A stretch of 64,000 nucleotides of DNA from Pyxicephalus adspersus (lineage: Eukaryota; Chordata; Amphibia; Anura; Pyxicephalidae): contig NC_092859.1 of assembly GCF_032062135.1 (NCBI RefSeq), positions 22,658,211 through 22,722,210 on the forward strand. The letters are read 5' to 3'. The notes under the pieces were generated by a model that was given only the letters and a program-made list of their open reading frames with translations, was not told the origin of the DNA and made no database searches. How positions within the stretch are numbered: the stretch's first letter is position 1; each line of letters begins with the position of its first letter. The translations under genes and the position numbers were made by a program. Of this stretch, positions 42,804-54,469 are shown in pieces.

Positions 42804-43031
42804 GGGGTTGATTTACTAAAGGAATTTAGGCTGCTCACTTTCACTGCAGGGTATAATTCAATTAGCTTAGTAAATGCAGGTACATTCACTTTGCAAGAAT
42901 GCCCTATCACATGCACATGAATGGATGGCTGAAGTCAGCAGAGCTTCATCTCATTTACTAAGCTAAGTGAATTATCCCTTGCAGTCTGTTTGCAAAGTGA
43001 ACAGTCTATATTCATTTAGTAAATCAACCCC
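42804..43031. mobile_element. GGGGTTGATTTACTAAA MITE, best copy
   Basis: The 228-bp element has terminal inverted repeats ggggttgatttactaaagg and catttagtaaatcaacccc, with further inverted pairing inside (cacttagctt-type arms). Non-coding. Relatives lie at 25919, 42034 and 1275. Confidence 0.85.
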
Positions 43032-43394
43032 AATGTTTCTGGTTTTCCTAATCTCTGCACTTTTCTGTCTATGTTCATCTCATTCCTGGTATCCAAGGGA
43101 TTAAAAGTGGGAGGAAGCTCCCCGTTGGGGTCAAAGGGTAAAGTAAAAATCTAAAAAAATTTCAGATACTTTTTCCATAATTTAAAAAAAACATATAGAT
43201 AACATAAAGATATTTGGAGTTGGACAGTCAGTTGTTTTACATTTAATGTACAGCCTAAAAAAGAGAAAATTTTATTGAAACAAATATACAAAAACATGCT
43301 TTCTATATCATTAGAGTTAATATCGGAACCACAAGGTGTTTCTTGCTTTTTAATTTTAGAAAAGTACTAGTGCAGTGACCCCTTCTACAGTCAT
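43032..43394. other. No gene recognised
   Basis: A+T-rich unique DNA. Confidence 0.4.
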
Positions 43395-43780
43395 GTGACA
43401 CAGCGTGATTTGTGTGCCATAATTAGTGAAGTCATGGCCAATACCGAGACAATGAAATTCTTCTCAAAACAAAACCCAGGGACAGCTGTCTGTTCTGCAT
43501 TTGGCAGCTCTGTGGCCTCTTCGGAAACATTTCCTCCATAGGGCCTTTGTGTGGATGAGCCCAGATTAGGTACAGACATTCCGCGCTGTCTTCTGTGCTC
43601 TGCAATAACAGTCAGGCGTTATGTCCATCTCTTTATTTCCACAGCAACAAACTCCGAAATGTGGACCGTCCATGAGGAAGCCACAGAATCCTATTGTCTG
43701 GAGACTACTCCATTCAATGCTGTCATTGTCTTCCTTGTTGCTGTCAAATGACATGATAAAAGTAATAAATTGTCTGAGTT
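43395..43780. promoter_or_regulatory. Candidate conserved non-coding block
   Basis: ccataattagtgaagtcatg, gacattccgcgctgtc, acagtcaggcgttatg and gctgtcattgtcttcc combine homeodomain-, SOX- and MEIS-like motifs with CpG retention. Short frames on both strands lack known motifs. Confidence 0.3.
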
Positions 43781-43954
43781 CCTAATGTTAGCACATGAGT
43801 GTGAGATGGGGGTCATCTTCTGCAGCCGCCATAGACTACTCTGTTCATTGTATCTGCATAACCACAATCTCACAATGCATATCAAGAACAAAATATGCAA
43901 ATCAATTCCTTTGAAATATAAAACCAAAACAATTTTTTGTGTGTGAATATTGTA

Positions 43955-44060
43955 GGAACCCTACAGTGCAAGCTCCTCTAATTGCTGAGATTCGTGAGAA
44001 TGGATGAGCACTTTGTACAGCCCTGCAGAGTATATCAGAGCTATATGTGTATAGCAATTT
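43955..44060 (-). repeat. Inverted single copy of the retroelement-tail monomer
   Basis: On the plus strand gtgcaagctcctctaat, gtacagccctgcag and atatcagagctatat are the inverse complement of the 29865-30785 unit. Confidence 0.6.
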
Positions 44061-44994
44061 ACAGAACATTCATTGTTTTTTCTTAGTAGCAATAAGAGAA
44101 CGCAGGGGAGACTAAGGGTTGAAGTTTTGCTAGTGTTATCATGATCACAAAGGTAGATCATCTGAAAAAAAATATTTTGAGGCTTATCTTTCAATAACAA
44201 GTCCTTGTATGAGTTATCACTGACCTCATGGTTGATATATCCACTAATTTAACTAGTGTATGTCATCTCATGTCCAGAGCTGAATACCTTTATATGTCGA
44301 GTTTGGCCATCATTGTTGGTCACCACATGCCCTGGAGCTGGGATGGAGAAGACTTGGAGGCCCCCATGTTCTTTGCCTGTGCAGCTTTGGACCTTTAAGT
44401 AAGTGATTTGGGAAGATCGAAATTCTTCCCATTGTAAGAGGCATTTTAATCACCATGCTAACGTACTAAGAGCTATGAGTATAGTAAAATTAGCAAGGAG
44501 TCCCCAAGTCCAAAAAGTTCAAGGGTTCTCCTAATATAAAAGGTTAAAAAAAGATGGAAAGCTTTGGGGGTGGGGGACAGTTTTTGGGGATGTGAAAGGA
44601 AATCAGAGTGCCTAGAGAGAACCTACAAAATGCATTAACCCATCCAGATCGAATTTATAGATAATGGGTTATCCAGTTTCTGTCATTGTTCTTGGCTCAG
44701 ATCTTGCCCACCTGGAAGATTTTTTTCCTCCCACTAACTCTGAAATGTACTCACCCTCTCTGGTGCATTGACCGCCGGTTCCTGTCTAATCCTCATTATA
44801 CCAAGTACATTTCCTATTTATTTGGGTCTGAAAGGACTGAATGGGCCAGCAGCACAGATAGCGATCCACAAAGGAAAAATTGAAAAATCTGGCAAATATC
44901 TCCCAGTAATTCTTTGTTTCTATATCATGCAGTGCATGGAAGTGTTAAAGTACAGGATCTCAGAATTACACAGTAAACAACATCAACAATGTTA
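44061..44994. other. No gene recognised
   Basis: Unique sequence; frames are short and without motifs. Confidence 0.4.
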
Positions 44995-45260
44995 ACAAGA
45001 TTTTATGGCGCAATGTTTCTGCTTTAGAGTTGTATTAAAGTTTAATGGGAGTTTCACGTTGGCTCCCTGTAATTCCAGGAATGCTGAAAGGTGTTTTACA
45101 CGCAGCTCAAATTTCAGATTTTGCAACATGCAGACTGAGTTTTGTTGATGGATTTTAGCCCAGTCTGGTGGCATCGCAGAGAATCCGTCCTGTGATCGCT
45201 TCCATGTTTACCAGGGAAATAAGAAATGCAATCCTCTGTAAGCAACACAGCGAGGTGCTT
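44995..45260. promoter_or_regulatory. Weak candidate conserved non-coding block
   Basis: tttatggcgcaatgtttctg, tttcacgttggctccctg, gcatcgcagagaatccg and aacacagcgaggtg keep CpGs in unique DNA beside a transposon. Confidence 0.2.
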
Positions 45261-45279
45261 GTCATAAAGAATACAAGTA

Positions 45280-45694
45280 CTTTGATGGGATAGAAACTGA
45301 CCAGGGTTTCACAGGGGCCAATGTTAGTCATGTGAAAAAGTTTTTCAACATTATTACACCGTCAAACATTAGATTTTCATCCAAACTGTCCGATAGATAA
45401 AGCTGATATAGTTGGATACAAACACAGGCAAGATTGCTTTTAGGTAAGTTTTTTCAATAAAAATATAAGTGAATGTAAACATGTACTCTAAAAGTACATC
45501 CTGCAGAAATTACTTTGTAACATTGCTACATTTTTGCATTGCCCACCATCTCCGAGAATAAATTTGGGGCATGTTTGACCATTCCTCCATGCCAAATTAC
45601 TTATTTAATATTAATTATATGAACTGTCATTTCAAATCCCCCACAACAAGTTAAAGGGATTCAAATCAGGGTTTTAAATAAACCAGTCAAATAT
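45280..45694 (-). pseudogene. Tc1/mariner-like transposase, 3' part
   Basis: Minus-strand codons at 45673-45638 read NPDLNPFNLLWG, matching the S-P-D-L-N-P-I-E-x-L-W block of Tc1-type transposases. Downstream sequence is frameshifted. gtgaaaaagtttttcaaca at 45345 may belong to the terminal region. It is separated from its 5' part by the LTR at 45700. Confidence 0.65.
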
Positions 45695-46129
45695 CTCTCT
45701 ATTAGGAGATGCTTATCTGTCTGGCGATCACGTGCTGTGCGCCATTGCAGTATCAAACACTGTTTATTCTGTCCAGCGTTGTCATTTGGAGCAGCAAGAG
45801 AACTAAGAAATAACAGTAGCCCCTGCTTCCCTTTAGCCATACAGCCTGAGATGTATTTTTGGCATCCCCAGCACACATTGTGAGGCAGATTTTATTCTAC
45901 ACTTGTCTCTGTTGGAATCTTGGTACTGCTTTATCTGTGGGCTCCTGGTTCTCTGCCAGCCCTTCCCCAGACACCATCCCTTGCGTACTAAAACCTGGGG
46001 CCGTGTGCTGGGAAATGTATCCAGTCTCCCGAAGCTGAGTGGGGGCTTGCTAAAGGTGAAGAGTGTGGCATTAGATTGGGGGGCTGGTGTCTGGCAAGTA
46101 CTGTTGCTGGACCAGGGCCTTACGCTCTC
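45695..46129. mobile_element. Solo LTR insertion, copy 2, with 5-bp target duplication
   Basis: The LTR at 45700-46124 (425 bp) begins tattaggagatgc and ends ccttacg, that is TG...CA with one change at each end. CTCTC at 45695-45699 is repeated at 46125-46129, a 5-bp target duplication as expected for many Gypsy-type LTR elements. Compared with the other copies a central ~250-bp stretch is deleted. There is no internal coding sequence. Confidence 0.75.
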
Positions 46130-46720
46130 TATTTTGAACCACCATTCTTTTAAGAATTTGCTAGCGTGCTTTAGATCATTATTAAGTTGAAAGAGCTATT
46201 TCTAGTTCAACTTTATCTTTCTGACAGAAGGCACATCACATCTTTACAAAACCGATCTGGTTACAATGTAGAATTTATAGTTTACTCAATCACTGACCAG
46301 ATGCTGAAGCAGCAAAGCAACCCAAGACCAAAACATTTTGCCACTATGCTTCACAGTTGTTATGCACTACTGCTGTCTTTGGTTTCCACCAAACATATCT
46401 ACACCTACTGTGACCAAACTTATTTATCCTTGATTTGTTAATGGCTCATTGTTCCCATAGACTTGATCTTGGCCTGTATGTTGAAAAGCAAACTGCTTTG
46501 TTCTTCCTGGACAATAAAAACTTTTTGCTAGCATACTTTTCATGAAATTTAAATTGGTGCAATATGTTTTTGATCAAAGATACATGCATTATTTTGGCAT
46601 TAAACAGTCAGCTCTTGGGCTGAATAAACTGAGCCAGACAATCTTCAATACGTAATATGTTCCTTATAGTTGAATGAATAATTTGAAAATAATTGGCAAT
46701 GTTTTAAATCTCTTTCCATA
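46130..46720 (-). pseudogene. Tc1/mariner-like transposase, 5' part
   Basis: Minus-strand codons at 46189-46139 read QLNNDLKHASKFLKEWW, matching the D-N-D-P-K-H-T-S-K block around the second catalytic Asp of Tc1-type DDE transposases; the Asp is replaced by Asn. Further upstream (46400-46280) a frameshifted stretch keeps a TTVKHSGK-type segment. Multiple stops occur and the ends are not located. Confidence 0.7.
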
Positions 46721-47506
46721 CTCCATCCATACTCACAGGCAACCAAGAGGTCAACACTACTATTTCCTATTGTAGCTTCACGAATCCTTTCCGGATTGTG
46801 AGTAAGCATCATCCTATTGCTGTCCTCTGCCTACACATACTTCCCTCCCCTGGTGCCCGATTTAGGAGAAAGACAGACCTTGCATTCCCAGCCTGATTTC
46901 TAGCATGCAGGTGATTGACAGAAGACAATGAAGACTTCAGCACTTATATTACTAATAATTTATAATATTTTGATACAATAGCATAGGTGGACTAAACTAT
47001 GTTTTTTGGTTACATGTGTCTGGTGTGAGCACGGAAGTGGCGCCTTCTGCACAGCTGAGTGTCTGCTGTCTATGCTGCAGTATTGTCCTTGCATGCACGT
47101 GTGACTACAGGCTGTTGTTTTCTGCTACAAAGTACAACCTCTTTGTCTGTTAATTACAGAATCACTAAATGAATTATTCCACCATTACACTCCCATTCAT
47201 GTCCTCTGTTCTTCACAGTAATAATGGGCTTTGTTTTCTCTCTTTGATCTTACTTTCATCTTTGTTCTCTCTTTTGTTCTTTCCGGCTACTTTAAACACA
47301 GACTTTACAAACATAGAAAAAAAATCAGTTTCTGGAATTGTTCTGTGGAAACAGCTGGATGTGTGGACAAGGTGAAGAGCCTGGGGAAAGCTTTCACTAC
47401 TGTCTAGGGACATTGGGTTCCCAGGTGTGACTGGAGATCTGATCTGTTAGATCCCCAAAGACATCAGGCCGGCTCAGTAGTTTCATGGGAAGAATCGTTC
47501 CATTAC
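46721..47506. other. No gene recognised
   Basis: Unique DNA; short frames only. Confidence 0.4.
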
Positions 47507-47698
47507 CACCAAAAACTTTTGCTGAGATTTTTTAAGAATCAAGAAATATTCCATATCCACTGTTTTACACTATTCCTTTTCATGATAACACTAGTGGATC
47601 TTACAAGGAGCTACCAGCGTCACCATAAAAAGAAATAGTGGAAAAACAGTGGAAATGGAATATTTCTTCATCCATAGCCCCAACAAAAGTTGTTGGTG
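47507..47698. mobile_element. Hairpin MITE with ~70-bp inverted arms
   Basis: Left arm 47507-47580 (caccaaaaacttttgctgag, gaaatattccatatccactg) and right arm 47630-47698 (cagtggaaatggaatatttc, caacaaaagttgttggtg) are imperfect inverse complements around a ~50-bp loop. TTA lies just outside both ends (allowing one extra C on the left), a possible PIF/Harbinger-type 3-bp duplication. Non-coding. Confidence 0.75.
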
Positions 47699-48662
47699 TT
47701 ATTGAAACGATAATTCCCATGGAGTAACAACTGACTTGGTGTGATCTGCTGAAATCTAAACTACATAGCCCTGGCCTCTTCTTGGAGTGTCTAATGAGCT
47801 GGTAGGGGCCCAGCTCCTCTGCCCCTCTTCTTACCTCCCTAGCGTAAAAGAAGGAAGAAGAATGCTATCAAGTAACACTTGAGTGATGGCTCTGATGGGG
47901 GACTGCTGAGATCACATTCAAGATGGTGGTGCCAACAGCAGTCTCTGGGCTTTTGGATGTCTACACAATGAAAATGTTTACAGGTAAATAACATGCATTA
48001 AAGTATTGAATACCAATAAAAAAAAAACCTTATTGTTGAAATGAATGGTCTGTGGATGGGATCCCTGTAACCTCAACCAATAAATGTAAAATAATACTTC
48101 AAATTTAACACTTATTCCTACCCTTTTATCCTTGACCTTATCCCTTATCTTGGTGCCTAAAATGTTGTGCACCTTATAAGTGAATCCTCTCTGTCCCACA
48201 CCATATATTATCACTCTAGATCCCACATACTGAATCCATTTATTTCAGATAGTGGATACCAGCTGCTCAGTCAGTTTAAAAATATCAACAATGGTGCATT
48301 TGCTGCCTCCTCAATATATGTATGGTATTCCTATACAAGTCCCAGTAATGGTGATCCAATAAATTGGAGGCACCTTGGTGTTATATGACTTCCACATATA
48401 TTTATTAAAATATACATTCTATAAAATTGCAAGAAACAAGTTATTGGGTCCCCTTTACTGGCTAGTTGTGCTATGTTGTCCCACCATTCCCTTCCTATAT
48501 TAACTATTTGGGCAGTTTCCAGTTTATTTTCTGCAATAGGTGGGTGGGCCAGAAGGAGACATTCAAATAAATGTGGATTTATTTACAAGAAGACAACTGA
48601 ATCAGGTGCCTTGAACTCCTCAACCAACAAAACCTTAAACAAATATAATATTTTGATTTTTT
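47699..48662. other. No gene recognised
   Basis: Unique A+T-rich DNA with short frames. Confidence 0.4.
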
Positions 48663-48707
48663 AATTATATATATATATAATAATTTATATATTTATATAT
48701 ATATATA

Positions 48708-48766
<59 letters not shown>
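48663..48766 (+). repeat. Long (AT)n/(TATA)n tract
   Basis: About 100 bp of AT-rich dinucleotide repeat with AAT and poly-A interruptions. Confidence 0.95.
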
Positions 48767-48769
<3 letters not shown>

Positions 48770-48889
48770 TCAATTAAAAGTCTATTATATAATTTTAAAA
48801 TATTTTGATATTAATGTGATTTTTAGGTGTCATTATGAATAGTTGTCATGGAAATAATATATCCTATTCTTTGCAGGCACTTAGAAATT

Positions 48890-49060
48890 AATATTTCACC
48901 CTTAATTTTAATCATTGTTTTAACACGCACCGGCTGGTGCATGCTGGCTAATATCAAGCACCCCCTGAAGCGTTTGCTTCTTGCACTCCATTCAGTGATG
49001 TAAATGTTTCCTAAACAATCTTTTATGTTTTCAAATAACTTAAATCCAGCTCAGGTTTGT
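48890..49060. promoter_or_regulatory. Weak candidate conserved non-coding block
   Basis: ttaattttaatcattg, ttaacacgcaccggctggtg and cctgaagcgtttgcttc occur in unique DNA. Homeodomain-like and CpG-retaining. Confidence 0.25.
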
Positions 49061-49165
49061 TTTATCTATGATCTGTTTGATGAAAAGTTTTATTCTCATT
49101 TATGGTAAACCTGCCATAGGTACCACCTGGGGTTCATCTTCCACTAGTTGGGAGACTTTGTCCTA

Positions 49166-49472
49166 GGCTAGGTACACACGTGCAATGGTTCTTGTCCGAT
49201 AATCGTCTCAGGGATGATATCAGATGAGAATCTTGCATGTGTACAGTGCTCGTCGTCCATCATCCGAATGACCGTCCTGGTGGATCCATGGACAAGGAAC
49301 GATCGTAATGGAAATGAAGGGGAGAGAGCGCAGCGGGGGGCCGCTCTGTCCCTTCTCCTTAGAGCAGAATGGTGATGTATGTACAGCACATGTTCATGCG
49401 TCATGCAGATGTTTGTCGTTGGAAAGGAACGTAAAAGATCCAACAACAGTTACTTCACGTGTGTACCCAGCC
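49166..49472. mobile_element. Non-autonomous DNA transposon, GGCTAGGTACACACG ends
   Basis: The 307-bp element has terminal inverted repeats ggctaggtacacacgtgcaa and cttcacgtgtgtacccagcc. The flanks are cta and tta, a possible 3-bp duplication with one change. The interior is CpG-rich (acgatcgtaatgg, gagagcgcagcgggggg) compared with the surroundings, which suggests a recent insertion. Frames on both strands are incidental. Relative at 50094-50353. Confidence 0.75.
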
Positions 49473-50093
49473 TTAGAGAAGGTAATTTCTTCTCTAGAGG
49501 TATCACTTCTGAAGGGACCTTTTGTGACACCAGAAACAGGTTGATTCTCCAGAGGTGTGAAGATTGCCCTGGAGACCTGAAGACCCTTTAAGAAAGTCTG
49601 TACTAATAAAATGTTAAAAGATTACACGTAGACCAAAGCCTCCAACTGCTTTATAGTAGTCTGTATTCTGTGACATTTTTCTTGTTGTCAATGGAACAAG
49701 AAAAAAGGCAGCAAAGTGTGATAAAATCCTAATCCACCTAAGTACCCTCAATAAAAACATCTCGATGAACATCGATGGATGTAAAATTATTCTCACAACG
49801 TGAGTAGTATTAATTTTATTCAAATCTCCACTTTTCCATTCAAAGTTAAGCTTAGCTTCATCCTTTCTCACCTGCGGAGCCTACCTGCTGATAAGGATGA
49901 TCAGTGAGGTGCAATTGTAAAGTAAGTTTGGCTCAAGCTAGTGCAAAGTTGATTAGCTAGTGTGTAAACATTGATTTTTCTGACCATCTCTACCTATAGG
50001 ACAATGATGTAAGACAAGATGGCGAATGACCAATAAGAGGCACTTGGAGGAGTAGAGCCAAACTCAATAAGAAAGGTTAAAATATAAATGTAA
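49473..50093. other. No gene recognised
   Basis: Unique sequence; frames at 49614-49871 and 49379-49591 lack known motifs. Confidence 0.35.
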
Positions 50094-50353
50094 GGTTATA
50101 TACACACCTGAGATGATTCCCAATACAAATGGTTGGGCTTCTCAGGGCAAGAATCAGACCCGTGTACAGCAATCTCCCGATGTTGTTCATGGATCCATCT
50201 TAGCAGGGTGCAGCTTGCTTGTTCTTTCCCCTCTCCATAGAACAGAACATTGCTGTGTACAGTGCTTGTTCAATCATCCATCGCTCTTTTGTCTCTGTAA
50301 ATGATCATTAAAGATCATTTCCAGCAATGAAAATTGCACATGTGTATGAGGTG
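50094..50353. mobile_element. Diverged copy of the 49166-49472 transposon
   Basis: atatacacacctgagatgat, ccgtgtacagcaatc, catggatccatcttagc, ctgtgtacagtgcttg and attgcacatgtgtatgag follow the order of the first copy. TAA flanks both sides (50091-50093 and 50354-50356). Confidence 0.6.
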
Positions 50354-51224
50354 TAACTTCAGTTGCTGATATATCTGCTCATCATTTCTACATGCTGATA
50401 TAGTGAAGGTAATCGCAACTTGTACACATTTTAAGTTTACATTTACACTGCATTGCTAACCTATGTTTAACTTTAGAGTAACAGGTTCACTTTAGGACAG
50501 AGTGATTTATGCTATATACAGCACATAGATATGCTGGGGTACATGGATAGGATGAGGTATGTGAGGTGTGCTGCTGATTCATCTGTTTTGTCAACATCAT
50601 TTTGTTGAGGGTATGCCAATTTGATGCGCAGGTTTTATGTTTCTGGATAACACTAAAAATGATAGTCATGTACTTTATTACAGTTTTTCTGTAAGTATGC
50701 AGTTAAAGACAATACAATTTATGCAGCACAATTAACAAAAAACACATTATAACACACACAACACACTTCTTTCTAACTCCATACAAGAAAACCTACAAAG
50801 AAAACACTAAAATGCAGTTCAATTGTTTTCTATGCTTTGTGATGTGAATGAGTCATTAGAGATATTTAGCCTTTGCATCTTCATGTTATGCTTTGTAATC
50901 CCTCAATGATCTATATGGTTTAATAATAATGTGTTGGCCACTTCACCTTCATTTTTCATTTATAAGGGAATCTACTCATTAACAGATAATACCAGCATAT
51001 TCCACATAAATATATAACAATGCAATGGCATTAACCTTTCCATAAACTACACAACATGAAGACAGCTATTGGCAGAGATATATCTTTCAGGGTGACTTAC
51101 TCGTACTGCAGGATCTGCTCATAAAATAATGCTAACTTGGAGGAAAATGTTTCCTGCTACTCACAGCAGAATAATGGAATCATCTCAGCCTAGAAAGGCA
51201 ATGGTTCAAGTCCAAGGTTGGCTT
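50354..51224. other. No gene recognised
   Basis: Unique A+T-rich sequence. Confidence 0.4.
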
Positions 51225-51870
51225 TGAAAAAGAAGACTGACTGACACCAATAAGCAAGCTTTGGGACTGACCTAAACTTGAGAACTGACATAAAAGTTTC
51301 TGCATTGCCTGCCTCTGTCCATACCTTCTGGTACTGATAGACTTTCATGAACATTCTGGGGCTGACACACAGCTGACTACACCCTCCAGTAGTAGTAGAC
51401 ACCTAACTGTACCTTAAGGAGAGACAGACATCTGACCATAACCTTCAGTGCTCATAGACATCTAACTTCTTCCGTAAGACAGGCACCTAACATTACTGGT
51501 AGACACCCCAATGTATCCACAAGACAGATAACTAAGTGCATCCCTGGACAGACAGACAACTGACTTCACCCTCCAGTACTGGCAGATATCCATTTGCCTG
51601 CCTGGACAAACAGACACTTAACTGCTTCCCTGACTTCACAGAAACCAGACCACACATAGCAAGACTGGTAGACACCACACCAAATTCCCAGTATAGACAC
51701 CTTACTGCATCACCAGAACAGAGAAAAACCTAAATGCAATCCCAGGGGAGACACATATCTGATTGGGTCCATGGGTAGACACCTATCCACTCCTAAAATA
51801 TTGGTAGACACCTGACTGCAACTCTGGAAAGACAGACAGACAGACAATTGCATCCCCAGGATGGACAGAT
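51225..51870 (+). repeat. Degenerate ~30-bp minisatellite (GTAGACACCTGACTGCA)
   Basis: Variants of ctggtagacacctgactgc and accctccagtactgg recur some 20 times, with an embedded (GACA)n run near 51830. Unit length varies from about 25 to 35 bp. The frames through it are artefacts. Confidence 0.75.
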
Positions 51871-52239
51871 ATCTCAGCCACCAATAATATTTTAATTTAT
51901 TTATCTGCATCCAGTAACATCTGCATTCTTACAATCATATTCAATTAAAGAACCTGAAGACCAAAGTAAGAAGCCTCAATTCTGCATGAATAGGAACATA
52001 ATAGAGAACTTGACTTGGTTTAGTAAATCCTCCTTTACACTTTCTCTTTTATAATTACCTCCACACATAAGTGCCTTGTAAATTCCAAATTTTTACATTT
52101 TCTCTGTTGACGTAGAGAACATTTACATAGAAATCTGTGGATAATAAATATGAAATAACTTCCATATCAAGCAGCTCTATTTTTTATTTTGTTTTATTTG
52201 TACTGGTCCCTTAAGATGCCCATCTTTGTCTTATCAGTC
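51871..52239. other. No gene recognised
   Basis: A+T-rich unique DNA. Confidence 0.4.
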
Positions 52240-53000
52240 AGCATAAGTTGGTCATGGTACGCTTTCGAGTAGTCACCGGGTTGAGAACTTTTGGCTACGC
52301 AGCCGGCACACTGATGGCTGCTGGGTAAATTTCATCAGATAATTAGCGCAGGGACGCTCATCCTTTCATGTGTCATTTAGTGCAGGGACACCTGGTGAGG
52401 CATCTTCAAAGCACAGGAGGCGGGAGAGCTCCAGACAATGCCACCGAGGTCAGGGCCTATTACCGGGAGCATGACCTTCACCCAGCGTTCCGACCTGCAG
52501 AGAACAAACAGCCCCCGGAGCCGCGTGTGAGGCCTCCAGAGTTAACTAATTGTTTTATAATCTCATTAAAGTAGAAAACAGAGGGAGAGGTGCGCATGGA
52601 TGAAGTCATTAAAGACCTGTGTGGTGGTATAGCTGAAAAATTAAACGCAAGATCGCAACTTTAGACTTCGGGGTCTGTGAAGAAAGCCCGGCAGACATTG
52701 GCCCAATCTGCTGCAGCTGCCATCACAGCATTTAAAAAAACACCTTCTGGTTTTAGGCATCTCTGGATGTCTCCCTGAAGGTTGCATCAGGCCGAGCAGC
52801 ATTTGGGAGTTAATGACCTGTAGAAGGAACCGAGCGGTATATTCTCAGACGTCGCATAGTCATATTGCGCTCCTCTGACAAGTTGGAAATAAATACTAAG
52901 AATGAGAGTCACTTGACTGGTGCTTAATTGTCCAACCCAAGAAAACTTTGTCAGAGTTTTTGATAGAGCTCTTTGGGAGATGGAAACCATTTTGTTCTGC
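52240..53000. promoter_or_regulatory. Long candidate conserved non-coding element
   Basis: About 760 bp of unique, CpG-retaining DNA: gctttcgagtagtcaccggg, ttggctacgcagccggcac, cagataattagcgcaggg (TAATTA at 52341), gagttaactaattg, gaaccgagcggtatattc and cagacgtcgcatag. A 68-codon plus-strand frame at 52368 has no recognisable domain. A complex enhancer is the best guess; an untranslated exon of an unseen gene is an alternative. Confidence 0.35.
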
Positions 53001-53032
53001 CGCGAGATAGTTGTGTATTTGAATTAATAAAG

Positions 53033-53366
53033 TTTAAAGAGGACCCGATCAGAATTATTTTTATGTTAAGTAATGCGTCATTGTAACAACTCAAGGTTTT
53101 TATTACCTCTCACAGATATCACAGTAGTTACTTCCTTTAACAATGTCTTCATCTGCAATTCTATCCAGGATAGAGTCATCTTTGTTCAGACATTATTAAT
53201 GGTCACAACCTGTTTACCAGACTGAGATTCCGACTCAGACAATTTATTAAATCCTGGCAGATTTTCAGAAAGAGAGAGGAAATCTATCCAAAGTGAAAGG
53301 AATTCCCCTTTTGGACATTGGTCACCTAAAAGACTTCTCCTTGATTCCTGTTCTTGTAACAATTTA
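53033..53366 (+). repeat. TTAAAG-type interspersed repeat, longest copy
   Basis: The order is tttaaagaggacccgatcag, gttaagtaatgcgtc, ttattacctctcacagatatc, gtcatctttgttcagacatt and gtttaccagactgagattcc, followed by a 3' part with aaaagacttctccttg. Collinear partial copies lie at 16286 and 41917. Confidence 0.6.
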
Positions 53367-53989
53367 GGCTTAGGATTTGCCAATATTTTCTGTCCTGTAG
53401 ACACCAGGACACAGAAAGGGTCCGAACACTTCTAAAAAACTAAAATCATGAGCTTTTGATACACTTTGTTGATTTTGTTGGCCATTGTGCCCCCTAAGCT
53501 CTGCTTTCTGCCATCTGTGGTTCCCGTTTGGCTTAAGTTACCGAAAGTCATCTGAGGTCAGTCAGATATTCAGGAACAGTTGTGATTTTTCAACAATGAC
53601 AATATTTTATTTTTTTGTCATTTCACTTACAAATTATTTTCAAAAAGCCCAAACTGCTGCATTCTTCAGCAGAGAATTTTTGGTGAATGTCATATTCAAT
53701 ACTTTATATATAGACCTCAAATTATTCTCCAATACTGAACGAATCACTTTAACCCTTTCCGTTTCCACGATAGACTTCAAACCTCTCTTATTGGTTCCTA
53801 AAGCCCTGGGAACCTTCTGCAGAATGTGGCAATGTTTTGTTGGCATTCTGTCCCTTTAAAAAAGTAGAGAGCTTGAGGCAACGGGATGGAGCGGAATGAA
53901 TAAACAGATTCTCTGTCTTTCCTTGACTGACATTATTACCTGTCAACAGGATTAAAAATCTGTGTGAATGAGGACAAATCGTGTTTATC
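53367..53989. other. No gene recognised
   Basis: A 124-codon plus-strand frame (53485-53859) has no motif and unremarkable composition; probably chance. Confidence 0.35.
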
Positions 53990-54165
53990 ATTTTCACCTG
54001 AGTTGATGTAAAATCTGCATGGCGAATCACACCTTCCGCAGGTGCTCCGCGAAAACTGGCATCTTCTCCGCTGGCACCTCGTGCCTCGCACATAGCCAGA
54101 GCAACAGTGAATGCGGAATACCGGAGGTCATTTACACTGCCTCCTACTGTGCCCATAACAAGTGA
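53990..54165. promoter_or_regulatory. Candidate conserved non-coding block
   Basis: catggcgaatcacaccttcc, ggtgctccgcgaaaac, tctccgctggcacctcg and gaatgcggaataccgg give high CpG density in unique DNA directly beside a CTAT microsatellite. Confidence 0.3.
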
Positions 54166-54177
54166 AAGAAAGACGTG

Positions 54178-54253
54178 ACTATCTATCTATCTATCCATCT
54201 ATCTATCTATGTATCTATCTATCTATCTATCTATGTATCTATCTATCTATCTC
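54178..54253 (+). repeat. (CTAT)n microsatellite
   Basis: About nineteen CTAT units with CCAT and GTAT variants. Confidence 0.95.
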
Positions 54254-54469
54254 TTACAGTGGGAGCTCCTTGTATTTGCTATAGCAGGTATAATAAACCT
54301 GGAACTTGGAGCCCCAAGAGATTTACCATCATGGCTGGTTTAAGCCTTCAGCATCTACCAAATATTAAAATATCAGTTTTGCTTAAAGTGACTACTTAAC
54401 ATTGGGAAATTATGAAAAAACATGAGAGTTTCATGCCCTGTTCATATCCATTATCAAGGGATAAGACTT

